Source: Mytilus californianus (taxonomy: Eukaryota > Mollusca > Bivalvia > Mytilida > Mytilidae). From it: DNA of 64,000 nucleotides. Below the pieces are notes generated by a model. The model did not search any database. It was given only the letters and a program-made list of their open reading frames with translations, and had not been told where the DNA came from. Where the stretch lies: assembly GCF_021869535.1 (NCBI RefSeq), contig NW_026262734.1:72687839-72751838 (forward strand). The letters are read 5' to 3'. This document shows, in pieces, positions 21,070-32,237 of this stretch (the first letter of the stretch is position 1; every line of letters begins with the position of its first letter). A program made the position numbers and the translations under genes.

Positions 21070-23100
21070 ATTACTAATATGTCAAAACAGACTGATAGCT
21101 TTAAGTAACAATGTGTAAAGCTGATTTGTGGCATACCAAAAAGTGAATTTAAAATAAACCAGTTAAAAACATTGAAGTCAAACAATGTTTAGTATTACAA
21201 CAAATGGATATCAAACAAGGAACCAACGACTAATTTGATTCTGAAAATGTAAGACAGAGACATTTTGAAGGTTTGAATGTGATTTGGATTTATTGAATGA
21301 AAAAAATTAGTGTAGCAGGATTTAATATTTTCAAAATAAAGTGTGAGGCATTATTTAGATCAGAAATATATGAAGATTCATCAGACATCTTTATAAAACA
21401 TTTAAATAGACATTTACTATTTTACCATTCATTTATACTTCATTATGAATTTAAAAATCAAAAACTTTATAACAAACCATTGTATAGACATTATCTTTTT
21501 ACCAATCATGGGCCCTTGTCGAGCAAGATACATAAACATCATAATACAATGATTATTATAAAACATGCACATTTTTAATGATAATACACATTTATGTATA
21601 TAAAGATAAATATATGTTGTAGAAATTCTCTTATTGTAAGCTATTTGTTTTTCTTTTATCATCCTACTTAAATTTTTGGGCCAACTACACGCACTTCATG
21701 TACTTTTTTTGATTTAGTGTTAAAAGTTAAGTAAGTTTTAAACTTGGACAAATGGATTCAACAGTTAAAGAACTTTAATTTTTAATATTTTCTGGGCTTT
21801 TCCACTGACTCTTATTCAGCAGTTGCAGGGGATAATGAATGGTACATATACAACATAACATGTATCATTTCTCATAGCAGATGTGATTTCTTGAGGTCAA
21901 CTTGCACATTGTAAGAGAAATTTATCATGTATTATATGATTATGTCTCTGATTTTAATAAACCCTACATTTACAGAATGACTGGGTTTTAAGAACGAAAT
22001 TCATTCATTGTGTACAATATTTATTATTATTATTATAAATGTATCCAAAGACTTCACCAGGAAATTGATAATTGAGGACCCTTGAAAAAGAATAAGCAGT
22101 AGATTTGTATCTCCATATCTTCTTTTTTTTTAAGTCAGTAAGAAAGGAATTGAATAACACCTTCTACATATAGACTTTAATACTTTTTGTCATTTTAAAC
22201 CATAAAACACATCAGAATGGTGTCTCAACAGTATGACATAAATTTAAAACTATGCATAACCCATACAAATCCTTTATATTGTATATTCAAGAAAGAATGC
22301 TCACATTGTGTGTGAAATATGAAAGATGAAACACCCACCCCCTTTTTTTTCTTTTTTCCAAAACGTACTTCTTTGAGGGCATGGTATTTTTTTTTTTATT
22401 ATTAACGAATGTTATTGATTGCCAGTTATGCGTGATTTCCTAAACTTGCGTGCATGGTATAATCAGAAACAACAGCGCAAGCATGTTTTTATCTTTCATT
22501 TTGAAATTCCCGTATACGCATCTTTGGAATGTTTTACCTCGATTACCTCCCTTACGCCGATCAGTAAAGCGTTTATGCAATGGGCGTCATTTCAGACGAT
22601 ACATGATATATGCGGACAACAAACAAACGAGTAGAACAAGTTACTAATGGCAATTATTATTTCAAATCCTTTGAGTTGTTTATAGAAGAATTAGTCAGCT
22701 TATTGAAAATTGCTGAACGCTTGTATAAATATTTGGTTAAATTGAAAATCGAGGTATTTTTTATGGATAAAACTCACAACAACGGACGTTAATTCCTGTT
22801 TTTAATGTTGTTAAAATAAAGGAAAACATTTTTCAGTGAGCGATCAGCAGTTTTTATGGAGTAAAAGGTATCTTTTACCATACAGTGAAATTTCATGGTG
22901 ACATTTTTAGTATGAAAACTTAAAAGCTAAATCATATGGGAAATTATTCATATCGTAAAATCACGTGACGAATTAGACACCACGTGTGACAGCAGAAAAT
23001 ATTTTCCTGGTAGACGTATCAACAATGTGTACCACATAAACAAATCTGGAATCAGTTATTTTTCTTTCAAAATAAAAAATAAATAAAAAAGGGGGGATGC
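21070..23100. other. Interior of the 5.5-kb element; no gene recognised
   Basis: AT-rich, with an (att)n run near 22020-22035. Overlapping frames at 22419-22792 have no recognisable domain and may be remnants of the element's own sequence. Confidence 0.45.
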
Positions 23101-23138
23101 CTAGAAAATTAATAAAATCCTGCATTAACCTACCTGCG

Positions 23139-23853
23139 AGATTCCTCTCGGCGCTCATAAAACAGTTGGTCCATCTACTTCATTAGAATATCTCGGCTTA
23201 ATTCTCGATTCAATGCATATGGTTGCTAAATTACCTGATGAGAAACTTGTTCGAATTAAGGATATTTTATACAGCTATCTTAATAGACGTTCATGTACTA
23301 AGCGTGAAATGTTAAGTTTATTGGGTCATCTCAATTATGCATGTAAAGTAATTATACCAGGGAGATCGTTTGTGTCGTACTTATTGACATTAGCACACTC
23401 TGTAAAAGAACTTTATCACCACGTTACAATTACAAAGGGATGTAGAGAAGATATGGCAATGTGGTATAAATTCCTAAGTCAGTGGAATGGTGTATAATTT
23501 TTTATCAGCGATAATGTCATTAATGCGTCCGACTTTTATTTATTTACGGATGCTTCATCAACAATCGGATACGGAGGTTATTTTAGGAAAAGATGGTTTC
23601 AAGGCATTTGGCGAAGATTTTATTCAGCCCGATGAGGAATCTTTCTCAATGGCATACCTAGAATTGTATCCAATTGTTATTTCTGCTATTTTATGGGGGC
23701 ATGAATGGTCTACTAAACGTATTCTTTTTCACTGCGATAATATGTGTACACATTATTAATAAGGGTCGTTCAAAGTGTAATGTAATAATGAGTCTTGTAC
23801 GAAGTTTAACTTGGTGTGCGGCTGAATTTAATTTTGTCAGTAAGGTCTAAATC
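23139..23853 (+). pseudogene. C-terminal RT and RNase H of the YR retrotransposon
   Basis: Starts directly after the inverted-repeat element with IPLGAHKTVGPSTSLEYLGL, then KREMLSLLGHLNYACKVIIP (connection) and, after a frame change near 23500, FYLFTDASSTIGYGGYFRK (first RNase H Asp), SFSMAYLELYPIVISAILWG (Glu) and KRILFHCDN (Asp). A second shift near 23755 brings in INKGRSKCN and LTWCAAEFNFVSK, ending at taa 23848-23850 where foreign sequence begins. The acidic triad (D, E, D) is present. The breaks are few, which fits the modest decay of the RT half. Confidence 0.88.
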
Positions 23854-25295
23854 ACTCACCTGCTGATACGGCACCTGCTGATTTTGCACCATCAGCTGGC
23901 GATACGGCACCTTTTAGGTAAAATTTGATTTGCCTCCCTTTGCACAGTATCTTAAGTTTTCAGAGAATAACTAAACGAGATGTGTGCTCCCACAACCATT
24001 TTGAAATTAAAAATATATCCACAAATGTATTTTTCACAAAAAGATTTAATATACATCTCTTTTCTTCTCATTTTAAACTTATTCAAATTGTTTTTGTCAG
24101 GATTTATATGAATTAATATTTAGAAAATGTAAGTATTTTTCATTGGTTCGGTAGTTTAAATATTATGTAAACTATAAGCTAAAAAGACTAAGATATAAAT
24201 TTTGTTTTAAATATATTTTTATATAACTATACAAATAATGATGCCTGTAGTGTCATATGCATAATGAAGTTTTGGGTGGAGTTTATACAATAGAGAATCA
24301 TAGACAAAGACCACAGAAAAAACACAAAAAAAGGAATAAAAATAATAGGATAAAAATAGAGAATAATATGTAAACTAAAACAAAAAGACTAAAATGTAAA
24401 TTTCGTTCTGAATTTTTTTATATAACTAGACAAATCGTGATGCCTGTCATATACATGAATGAAGGTTTGGGTAGGGTGTTGAGAGAGAATAATGGAAAAA
24501 GACTACAGAATGGACTAAAAATAAACAGAAAAAAAAGAGTAAAAATAGAGAATAATGGGATGCTAAAATTTAAAGAATAGAGAATAAATAATAGGGTACT
24601 AACATATACAGAATAGAAAAAAAAACTGGGGTGCTAAAATACAACGAACATATAGATAGAGCAGGAGCGATTTTTTTTTCTATTTGAATTTATTGTCCAA
24701 AAAAAGAATTGCTCTACGAAATAACTGTGTTCAATTTATTTTAGAATTCTTTGACTGCACTACCTAGTACTCATCCAGTTATTATGATCCAAATTCAAAG
24801 GCTTTGTCTTTCGGCCTCTTTTATTTATCTTCTCTTAAACTATGATAATAATGATTAAAAAAACGGTAAAATAACTAAAAAACTCTCTGTGCATGACACT
24901 TCGAATATTCACCTGCTTAAAAAATCGCGTTTATAATATAAATTCGACTTCCGCTAATCGAAATTGAACTTAAAAACTTAACACATTTCGTAATCACGAC
25001 AATTGTGGTATAATTCTGAAGCTCAGTAGATTGTTCAACAAAAACACACTTGTATAGATCCACAAATATTTCCGAGTAATGAAAAACTAAAAATGGACTT
25101 CTGTGATTTAACTATTCCATTTGAATAATACATCAAGACAAATTTAAAAATTTAGATTTGTCAGTGAATGTCTTTTAATTTTACACCCTTATTTAGTTCT
25201 ACATTAATTAGAAAAGACTTGCAATCTTCGATGTATTAAAGACATTTAAGTAAAAAAATATATACCATCTTCAATTTCTTTTTTTGCAGTTTTAA

Positions 25296-25830
25296 ATCTT
25301 TCAATAAAATTGAAAATGGAAATGGGGAATGTGTCAAAGAGACAACAACCCGACCAAAGTGCAAAAACAACCGAAGTCCACCAATGGGTCTTCAACAAAA
25401 CGAGTAAATCCCGCACCCGAAGGCGTGCTTCAGATGGCCCTTAAACAAAAATGTGTACTAGTTTAGTGAAATTGGAGGCCATATTAAATTCAAAACATAC
25501 AAATAAACTAAAATTCAAAATCATACAAGACTAACAAAGGCCGGAGACTCCTGACTTGGAACAGGCGCAAAAATGCGGCGGGGTTAAACATGTTTTGTGA
25601 GATTTCAACCCTCCCCCTATACCTCTACCCAATGTAGAAAAAACAAACACACATCAATACATACAGTTAATCTCATTTAAAAAAAAAATCCGAGTCCGAT
25701 GTCATAATAGGTAACAAAAGAAACTAAGCAAAATGACAATAATACATAAATTAATAAAGGACTACTAGAAGTTACTAACATGCCAGCTCCAGACTTCAAT
25801 TAAACTGATTGAAAGACTATGTCTTCATCA
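25296..25830 (-). repeat. Penelope-like 3' tail only, copy 2
   Basis: Contains the full 3' tail of the Penelope-like family (end: ccattttcaattttatt on the minus strand; then gtgtcaaagagacaac, gcggcggggttaaacatg, caaccctccccctatacctc, catgccagctccagacttca) with no coding part. It stops near the position where the RT stop codon would lie, plus about 20 bp matching gattgaaagactatgtcttc. It is therefore an extreme 5' truncation. Confidence 0.8.
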
Positions 25831-25962
25831 TTTCAATCTCTATTTCTAATTAATGTGCAATTATAGTCGACATTTAAAAATCTATAAATAAGAAGACAAT
25901 CGAAATAAATCAAGACCGATACATTAGGGGTTATAGTAAAGTCCAGGAAAGTAGCTAATAGA

Positions 25963-26395
25963 TATAAGAAGATGTGGTATGAGTGCCAATGAGACAACTC
26001 TCCATCCAAGTCACAATTTATAAAAGTAAACCATTATAGGTCAAAGTACGGTCTTCAACACGGAGCCTTGGATCACATCGAAAAGTAAGCTATAAAGGGC
26101 CCCAAAAATTACTAGTGTAAAACCATTCAAACGGGAAAACCAACGATCTAATCTACACAAAAAAACGAGAAACGAGAAACACTTATGAACCACATCAACA
26201 AACGACAACTACTGAACATCAGATTCCTGACTTAGGACAGGTGCAAAGTATTGCAGCGGGTTTAAACGTTTTAATGGTACCAAACCTTCACCCTTATCTG
26301 AAACAATACAATAGTGTAACATCACAACATAGAAAGACACACTATAAAATATCAATTGAAATGGCTTAACTCAATCAAAAGACATATTAACACAA
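25963..26395 (+). repeat. Mussel 'gatgtggtatg' repeat family, copy 2
   Basis: Nearly the same sequence as 18583-18975, from ataagaagatgtggtatgag to tggcttaactcaatcaaaag. Differences are scattered point changes and a small indel at the aatacaatag stretch. Confidence 0.8.
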
Positions 26396-26408
26396 CAAGT
26401 TTTTATAG

Positions 26409-26614
26409 CGAGTTAGTTAAGTCGTTTTAACGAGTTAGTTAAGTTGTTTAATCGAGAAAGCTAAGTCGTTTAAACGAGTTATCTTAGTTGTTTAAACGAG
26501 TTAGCGGTGTTGTTAAAACGAGTTAGCTAAGTCGTTACAACGAGTTGTTAAGTAATTATAACGAGTGAGATAAGCTTAGTCGTTATAACAAGTTTGCTAA
26601 GTCGTTATAACGAA
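26409..26614. repeat. 22-bp tandem array (10 copies)
   Basis: cgagtta-type units start at 26409, 26431, 26453, 26475, 26497, 26519, 26541 and 26562, then degenerate at 26589 and 26611. Spacing is 22 bp seven times with only small deviations. The unit is roughly cgagttagctaagtcgttta, which contains two palindromic half-sites, ttagctaa and cgttataacg. Confidence 0.88.
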
Positions 26615-27009
26615 TTAAAATTAAAACTCCACCTTGACAGAACCGGCTTCCGTAGGCTTTCATACTGCGACATATGTACTTTCACGGTACTACAATCTGT
26701 CGATACCTATATTCTGGCATTGCATAAGGTCATATTAATGACGTCTTTACACTAAATCCATTGGAATTTGGATGTGACCTAATTGATATTTAAGTCTTTA
26801 AGTTAGATAAATGAGCTTTTTATTATTTGTTATTGGCTTTGAACTTGATGTAAGTAACTGTGAGTACTATCAGATCTGAGTGTCTTTTTGTTGTTAGGGA
26901 TGAGGGATGGATAAACACCCTCCCGCGTCTGGTCTGTGTTTTTGATTGATGCTTTTCTGCATTGTATCGATCTGTTGTGTTAATTCTTTTCAACTGATTT
27001 TTCTAGATT

Positions 27010-27430
27010 GTTCTTATGTTGTGCTGTCACAACACTGTCTCGGGTTAGGGGAGGGTTGAGCTCTCACCAACATGTTTAACCCATCATATACTCTATGTGC
27101 CTGTCCCAAGTCAGGAGTCTGTAGTTCAATGGTTGTCTTTGGTATTTGTTTTTCGTAAACGCGAAGTCGAAAATGCGAAAATGCAAAGTCGAAAATGCGA
27201 AAATGCGAAGTCGAAATCTCGAAAACAGAAATTTGAAAACACGAAAACGCGCAAAAACACAAAGTCGAAAACGCGAATGGTTTCACCTACCGATTTTTAC
27301 GTTTTTGCGTTTTCGCGTTTTCGCGTTTTCGTGTTTTCGACTTTGCGTTTTAGCGTTTTTGCATGTTTGATTTCGCGTTTTCACTTTTTAGAATATGTTG
27401 AAAAGCGAAATCACGAAAACGCGAAATGGC
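27010..27430. repeat. Repeat core fragment followed by cgaaaac/gttttcg hairpin
   Basis: At 27040-27125 the minus strand carries the gcggg-less core shared by the mussel tails (ggagggttgagctctcacca, acatgtttaaccc, tgcctgtcccaagtcaggag on the + strand). From 27155 to 27285 purine-rich units such as gaaaatgcgaaaatgc dominate; from 27298 to 27430 the complement gcgttttcgcgttttcg follows, so the two halves can pair. The Lys/Arg-rich and Phe/Arg-rich frames here (27014-27435) are translations of this simple repeat. Confidence 0.75.
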
Positions 27431-27655
27431 CTTAACTGACCACCATACCAATGAAACAACTCTCTACAAGAGACACAGAAACTAATTACTACTTTAGTTG
27501 TTATTTCTCGAAACAGTGCCACACACGTACCTCGTGAAAAAAAAAATTGCGGTTTCAATACGTTAGTTAACGCAATGGCTGCATGAGGGTGGTGGATAGT
27601 CCTTCAATTCTGTATTCTTTAATTTTCTATGCCATTTTTCTCTATTCTTTATTCT

Positions 27656-28731
27656 TTCTTTTTTAATAAGTTTCATTTCTCGTTACCAGATGAAGCGGTT
27701 TTGACAATTGGCCCAAGACGCTTCGCCGAATCCATGCATTTGCCCTCCTCATTCCGAAATTCTTTGGAGTTAGATCAAGCAGTCGACAGCTTATGGAATA
27801 AAAGTACCAATGTGAATACCCGCAATGTTTATTCAACAGGATATAAATGTTTTATTCAATTTTGTGGCGACCATATCACTGGATTTAATTCAAGGAGTTT
27901 TAATATGTCTAAAGTGTCGAAAGATTTATTAATCTATTTTGTGGCCCATTGCCAATCAGTTTTAAAATTGAAATATTCAACAATCAAATTATATCTCGCT
28001 GGAGTTCGTTTTCATGGAATTAATTTTGAAAAAGTGAATCCTCTTTTCGATAAATTTGGTCATACATACCAACGCTTGCAAAATGTGTTAAATTAAGTTA
28101 AAAAATCTGAGAGTAAGCCATTACGACAAAAGTTACCAATAACGTTAAATACTTTACAGGAAATCGTTACTTGTTTGAAATGTGGATTTTTCAATCATGA
28201 TTATATGGATTTAACATTTCAAACAGCGTGTGTTCTGGCTTTTTATGGTTTCCTGAGATGCAATGAGTTTACTTGTAGAACTGTTTTCGATCCAGATTCA
28301 AATTTTTGCGTTTCTGACATGTGTTTCGTTTCAGAAAGCGAAGTAACTATAAATTTAAAAGCTACAAAAACAGATATTTTTCGACAAGGTATTATAATTT
28401 CATTGTTCAAGATTGATGGCGTCGCTTGCTATTCAAGCTGCTGAGTGTAAGACGAAACCTAAACGCAAAGCACAATGATTCGTTTTTCGTTGAAGAAACC
28501 GGAAAACAACTTTCCCGGAACTATTTTATAAGCAAGCTTAAAACAATACTAATGGCATTAGGATATAGTGAAAAGGATTATAGCGGACATTCCTTTCGAT
28601 CAGGTGGGGCCACTAGCGCTAGTTCTCAAGGTATTGAGGACAGCATGATACAAACACTTGGACGTTTGAAATCACGCTATATTAGAACTTCTAAATTGGA
28701 TATTAAATCCGCGCTGAAAAAGATTAAATAA
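27656..28731 (+). pseudogene. Tyrosine recombinase of the YR retrotransposon
   Basis: The N-terminal core-binding part (27656-28093) includes NVNTRNVYSTGYKCFIQFCG and LKYSTIKLYLAGVRFHGINF. After one in-frame taa at 28094-28096 the catalytic part continues: VLAFYGFLRCNEFT (first catalytic Arg), NLKATKTDIFRQG (Lys in the beta-hairpin), a frameshift near 28430, then YSGHSFRSGGATSASS (H-x-x-R) and LGRLKSRYIRTSKL (nucleophile Tyr in RYIRTS). The stretch before the Tyr is a few residues shorter than the usual GRWxSxAYxRYIR. In the family this enzyme integrates a circular cDNA by strand exchange. With one stop and one frameshift this copy is dead, although all catalytic residues can still be seen. 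Confidence 0.9.
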
Positions 28732-29620
28732 TACAGATAACAATTCAGTCAAACGTATTTTACAATCGGTTATTACTTTGTAACATGTCCTTCGTCCTAG
28801 CCTTGTGTCGTTTCCTTTCACGTTGATCTCAATATTGAGGTTAAGGTTTTTTATACTGACATTAATTTTACTCTAGATCAACTTTAATCTTTAACAAGAC
28901 ACAAGGCTTCATCAGGCACACCATCTTCAAATTTTGGGGTTACTCAATATGAAACTTGGGCAGGCAACATAACGTTACATATTTCGTTTTGGGCTATGAT
29001 ATTTTATTTTGGCCAAATGTAATATCGTTCCCAAAATTTTCTGAGAAGTTAGGATGCATACGTACCTTAACGAGGAATAGTCTCATATTGATTACTCAAC
29101 AGCTCTATTTCACGTCGGTCTATGCCCACACAGATTTACTCTTATGCGGTACCACGTGGAAAATCAAGTAAGGCTGTACCGCTCGGGAACGGCTTGCTAA
29201 AGTACTCTGAGACAAGTAGACTGGTAGTCGTACACACACGTGTATGCAAATACCTCTATTGTGACGCATTTCTGTCAAAGATATGTGGCTAGCTCAGGTA
29301 CAGTATTTTAGCGGCAAATTATCCTTAATTATCTGAGAACACACTATCATTTTATGTACATACTGTGTGTTTCGTGTCAACTGCAGGTAGTATATAATTT
29401 GTTTTGTTCTTGATTTACAATATGACAGAACTGAGTGAATTACATGATACTAGAGAAAAAATATCCTCAAGCATTCACACAGTGTGCCGCGCACACTGCT
29501 CGGATAGTTAAGTATAATGAGTCAATTTATTTGCATTCATCGCTTTCCATTCAATGGCGCCAAGGAAGTTTTTATGTAACATAACGTGTTGCCCTTAAGC
29601 CCAAATATTTGCATAATAAA
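28732..29620. other. 3' flank of the YR retrotransposon; no gene recognised
   Basis: Holds a possible inverted pair tagccttgtgtc (about 28799) and gacacaaggctt (about 28896), which might belong to the retrotransposon end. I could not match it to the 5' side near 14.7-15.2 kb. No coding motif. Confidence 0.45.
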
Positions 29621-29621
29621 A

Positions 29622-29821
29622 ATAATTATATTATCATGGTTTATATTTTTTCAGTACTTCAACAATATCAGACTGGGTATCTTGAAATACTTCCTGCTGG
29701 ACGTTTACAGGCTTTATATCAAGAATTATATTATCATGGTTTATATTTTTTCAGTACTTCAACAATATCAGACTGGGTATCTTGAAATACTTCCTGCTGG
29801 ACGCTAACAGGCTTTATATCA
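29622..29821 (+). repeat. 100-bp tandem duplication, two copies
   Basis: The segment from attatattatcatggtttat through ttcctgctggacg to gctttatatcaagaat occurs twice, exactly 100 bp apart (ttatcatggt at 29631 and 29731), with almost no differences. The near identity implies recent origin. 29822-30100 holds nothing recognisable. Confidence 0.88.
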
Positions 29822-31418
29822 AGAATAACTAATTTTGTAATTATGGTATAGTGTCTGTAATCGGTCATCAATAGTTATCAATTTTCTGCGGTCAAGGTTT
29901 ATTTATAATTTATTTGTATACGTCTAATCGATGGTCACGCCAGTAATTCTCTTATCAATTGGTCTATTAAGGTCAACGTACTGAGGTTTGATTAGTTAAT
30001 TGGCTTTGGTCTGCTATGTCGGTATTTACTTTAGATCGTACGCTTGATGTCAATTTTATTATGTCTGAAACATGTTATCTAAACACTAGTTTTATATTTT
30101 GCGTCAGCAGATAGTGGGATGAGAACAAATTTTTATTTTTTACTTAAATTAAAATTTGATTATGCCCTTTTTGTGGCAACGCATAAACGAGTTGGCCCTT
30201 TATGCTAAACATTTTACCACGAGCGATAGTGGCGGTTAATATATCGACACGAAGAACCAACCCGTGGTAAAATCAATATAAATTCAAGCCCCCATGAATA
30301 ACTTCTATTCTAATAGTACAAAGACAGCAATTCTTTTGAATGGAAGCGCTCTAGGTGATAGCAAATATTTGCTGTTCCCGTAATTAAACACACGGTTAAT
30401 TTTGACGTAAAAGAAAACCGATTAAGTGACATGCTTTAGAGAGGATAGAAGGAAGTAAAAATGGTTATGAAAAGGTAATTCTTGCTTGTGTTTCTGTCAA
30501 AAGAAGGCATTGGTCTTTGTTACAAAATTACACTGTAAAATGTAGGAGGTTGGATGTGTATCGTGCAACAAGTATTTGTGTATGTAAACCACAAATAAAT
30601 ATTTTAGACCTATATCGATTTCGAGATAGAAACTTAAATACCTTAATAAATCAAGATCAACTAACAAGATAACATGACTAAAATCGTCCGACGACTTCTT
30701 ATTTGAGTAATTGCTCTTAAATGATTATTTTAATCCTATAGAAAATAAGTCAACATGGCCGTTATCGTCCGACGACTCCTAATCTAATGACAATTTTCAC
30801 CAATGTTTTGCATTTTGCCTAATATCTTAAAAACTATAATATATTGATAAAAACTTAAATTAGCAAAAATGATCATCAGCAAGAATTTAGTGTTTGTGTC
30901 TTTTATCTTGGAAACTATAATAGATAGATATAGACACTTTAAATAGCAAAAATGATCAGCAAGACATGATCTTAAAATAAGTTAAATTTTGCCGAAATCA
31001 CTAGTAGACTCTTTATAAGAGCTATTGCCCTTAATGACGATATTTACCCTTTTTGTGTTTTAGGCAAAACCTAAAGAAGACAAAGAAAAACTATACACAG
31101 AAAAATTGATAAGCAGTACAAAATCAACACAAAAAAAAGAGATTTTTGTAATGAATTCTTTTCTAGTCCACAATGTTGGATAATATCCATTGTTGAAGAT
31201 GCACATAGACCTAAGTGAGCGACACATGCTTTTTAGAGCCTATAGTTAGTCCATATTTGGGATTCAGAATATGTACCAATTGATGAACGTTTCTGTTGAT
31301 ATTTGAGTTATATCATGAATTGTTTGCAAGGCATAAAACGTGTAAACTTTGCTTTCGCGTTGCCTTTATCTGCTTAATGTTCTGCAATTAGTGGATTGAA
31401 ATGTTTATTTAGTTTGTT

Positions 31419-32237
31419 GTTTTGAATACATTCTATATAATGTAATCATTTTTATTACATCGCGATGACCGTGAGTGCATTCCGATGTATTGCTATCGCC
31501 TAGATTTCCATTACGTAACATTCGTTTTGGGTTTGTAACCGATATATAAACATGATAAATACGCGGATATTAACGAGTGCAAAATAACATTCCTTATCGT
31601 TTGTTATAAATACATCTCTTCAATGAATACTGATAAAAATATTTTGGTTTAGAAAATAAATTAATAATATGAAAATGTTTTGTCGTTAGATATATATATA
31701 TAAGTAAAAAATCATTGATACTATCTTTGCACACGTACCGAAAAATTGTGTTAAAGCATGCGGAAGAATATCTCAAGAACGTTTTGCGACAATCCCGGCA
31801 AGGACCGGTAACTCTGCATGGAAGATTGTTTTTGCGGGAAAATATGAATGCCTACTCATATCCAATCTTTAAGAAAAATCGATTTTTTACAGAAAAGTGT
31901 CCACCATGCACTTGCACTGCACTATTGTTAGAATAGTAGAATAGAATGATATACAAATGAATGAAAATTATATATCATGTAACTGTTATATTAATATAAT
32001 ATATAACAACAAACCAGTGTATACTGATTTGTATCACTACAATATAATAGTTATTACGGTGAGGTTGGATTTCCTGTCATTTATTCATCATCCACGCACG
32101 AACTTGTCTCAGAAAAAAAAATCTCTGTGCATTAACCTCAGTTTCAGGTATAAAGATGTGATTTTTTTCTGTGGCAAGTGCTTTTGACCATCCACAAGAA
32201 CTTGCGGTCATCCGATGTTCAGTACTTCAGTACTTTG
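31419..32237. mobile_element. 819-bp insertion private to copy A, 12-bp target duplication
   Basis: Flanked by atttagtttgtt at 31407-31418 and 32238-32249; copy B has the single, uninterrupted site at 42043-42055. The ends carry weak inverted similarity (acatcgcgatgaccg near the left, acatcggatgaccgc as the inverse near the right). A long target duplication of this size suits target-primed or other staggered-cut insertion better than common DNA transposons. No frame inside has a recognisable domain. Confidence 0.85.

Larger units (their letters stand above)
17610..23138. mobile_element. 5.5-kb terminal-inverted-repeat element inserted in RT
   Basis: The left end cgcaggtaggttaatg (17610-17625) is matched exactly, inverted, by cattaacctacctgcg at 23123-23138. 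The flanks are ag (17608-17609) and ag (23139-23140). Removing the element and one ag restores the RT frame exactly, from FNSLK into IPLGAHK, which is strong support for these ends and a 2-bp duplication. Inside I can identify a mussel repeat (18583-18975) and a Penelope-like copy (19681-21065). No transposase is recognisable in the remainder (17630-18580, about 18980-19680, 21070-23100). The superfamily is unknown; the element may be non-autonomous, with later nested insertions. Confidence 0.82.
23854..27655. other. Foreign block between RNase H and recombinase (~3.8 kb)
   Basis: The retrotransposon protein stops being recognisable at FNFVSKV (23847) and restarts at FHFSLPDEAVLT (about 27676). 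Inside are: ctgctgatacggcacc repeats at 23860-23910; a loose ~205-bp tandem duplication (24170-24540, motifs gatgcctgt, agagaataatgg); purine-rich agagaataa runs to 24660; a Penelope-like tail (25296-25830); a mussel repeat (25963-26395); a 22-bp array (26409-26614); and a cgaaaac hairpin (27155-27430). The block probably combines several insertions; its outer ends could not be matched. No gene is recognised in it. Confidence 0.65.
15236..28731 (+). mobile_element. Tyrosine-recombinase retrotransposon (DIRS/Ngaro type), split by three insertions
   Basis: In order on the + strand: a gag-like protein with a CCHC knuckle (15236-16619), RT (16924-17609), the C-terminal part of RT and RNase H (23139-23853) and a tyrosine recombinase (27656-28731). 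Gag-RT-RH-YR on one strand, with no integrase or protease, defines this order of elements. The coding length without insertions is roughly 3.7 kb, but the copy is stretched to 13.5 kb by insertions at 15543-15990, 17610-23138 and about 23854-27655. Terminal repeats (inverted for DIRS, split direct for Ngaro) could not be found, so the subgroup is open. The few stops and frameshifts outside the insertions suggest a moderately old copy. Confidence 0.88.

Noticed and set aside
22419-22792. Overlapping plus-strand frames inside the 5.5-kb inverted-repeat element as a possible transposase
   Set aside because: They are short, overlapping, without any transposase motif (no DDE-like spacing, no zinc finger), and differ in frame.
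27014-27435. Lys/Arg-rich and Phe/Arg-rich frames that look like nucleic-acid-binding proteins
   Set aside because: They are direct translations of cgaaaac / gttttcg simple repeats in several frames.
28799-28907. Inverted pair agccttgtgtc / gacacaaggct as the terminal repeat of the YR retrotransposon
   Set aside because: Both arms are on the 3' side and no partner was found upstream of the gag start, so it cannot be assigned as a terminal repeat.
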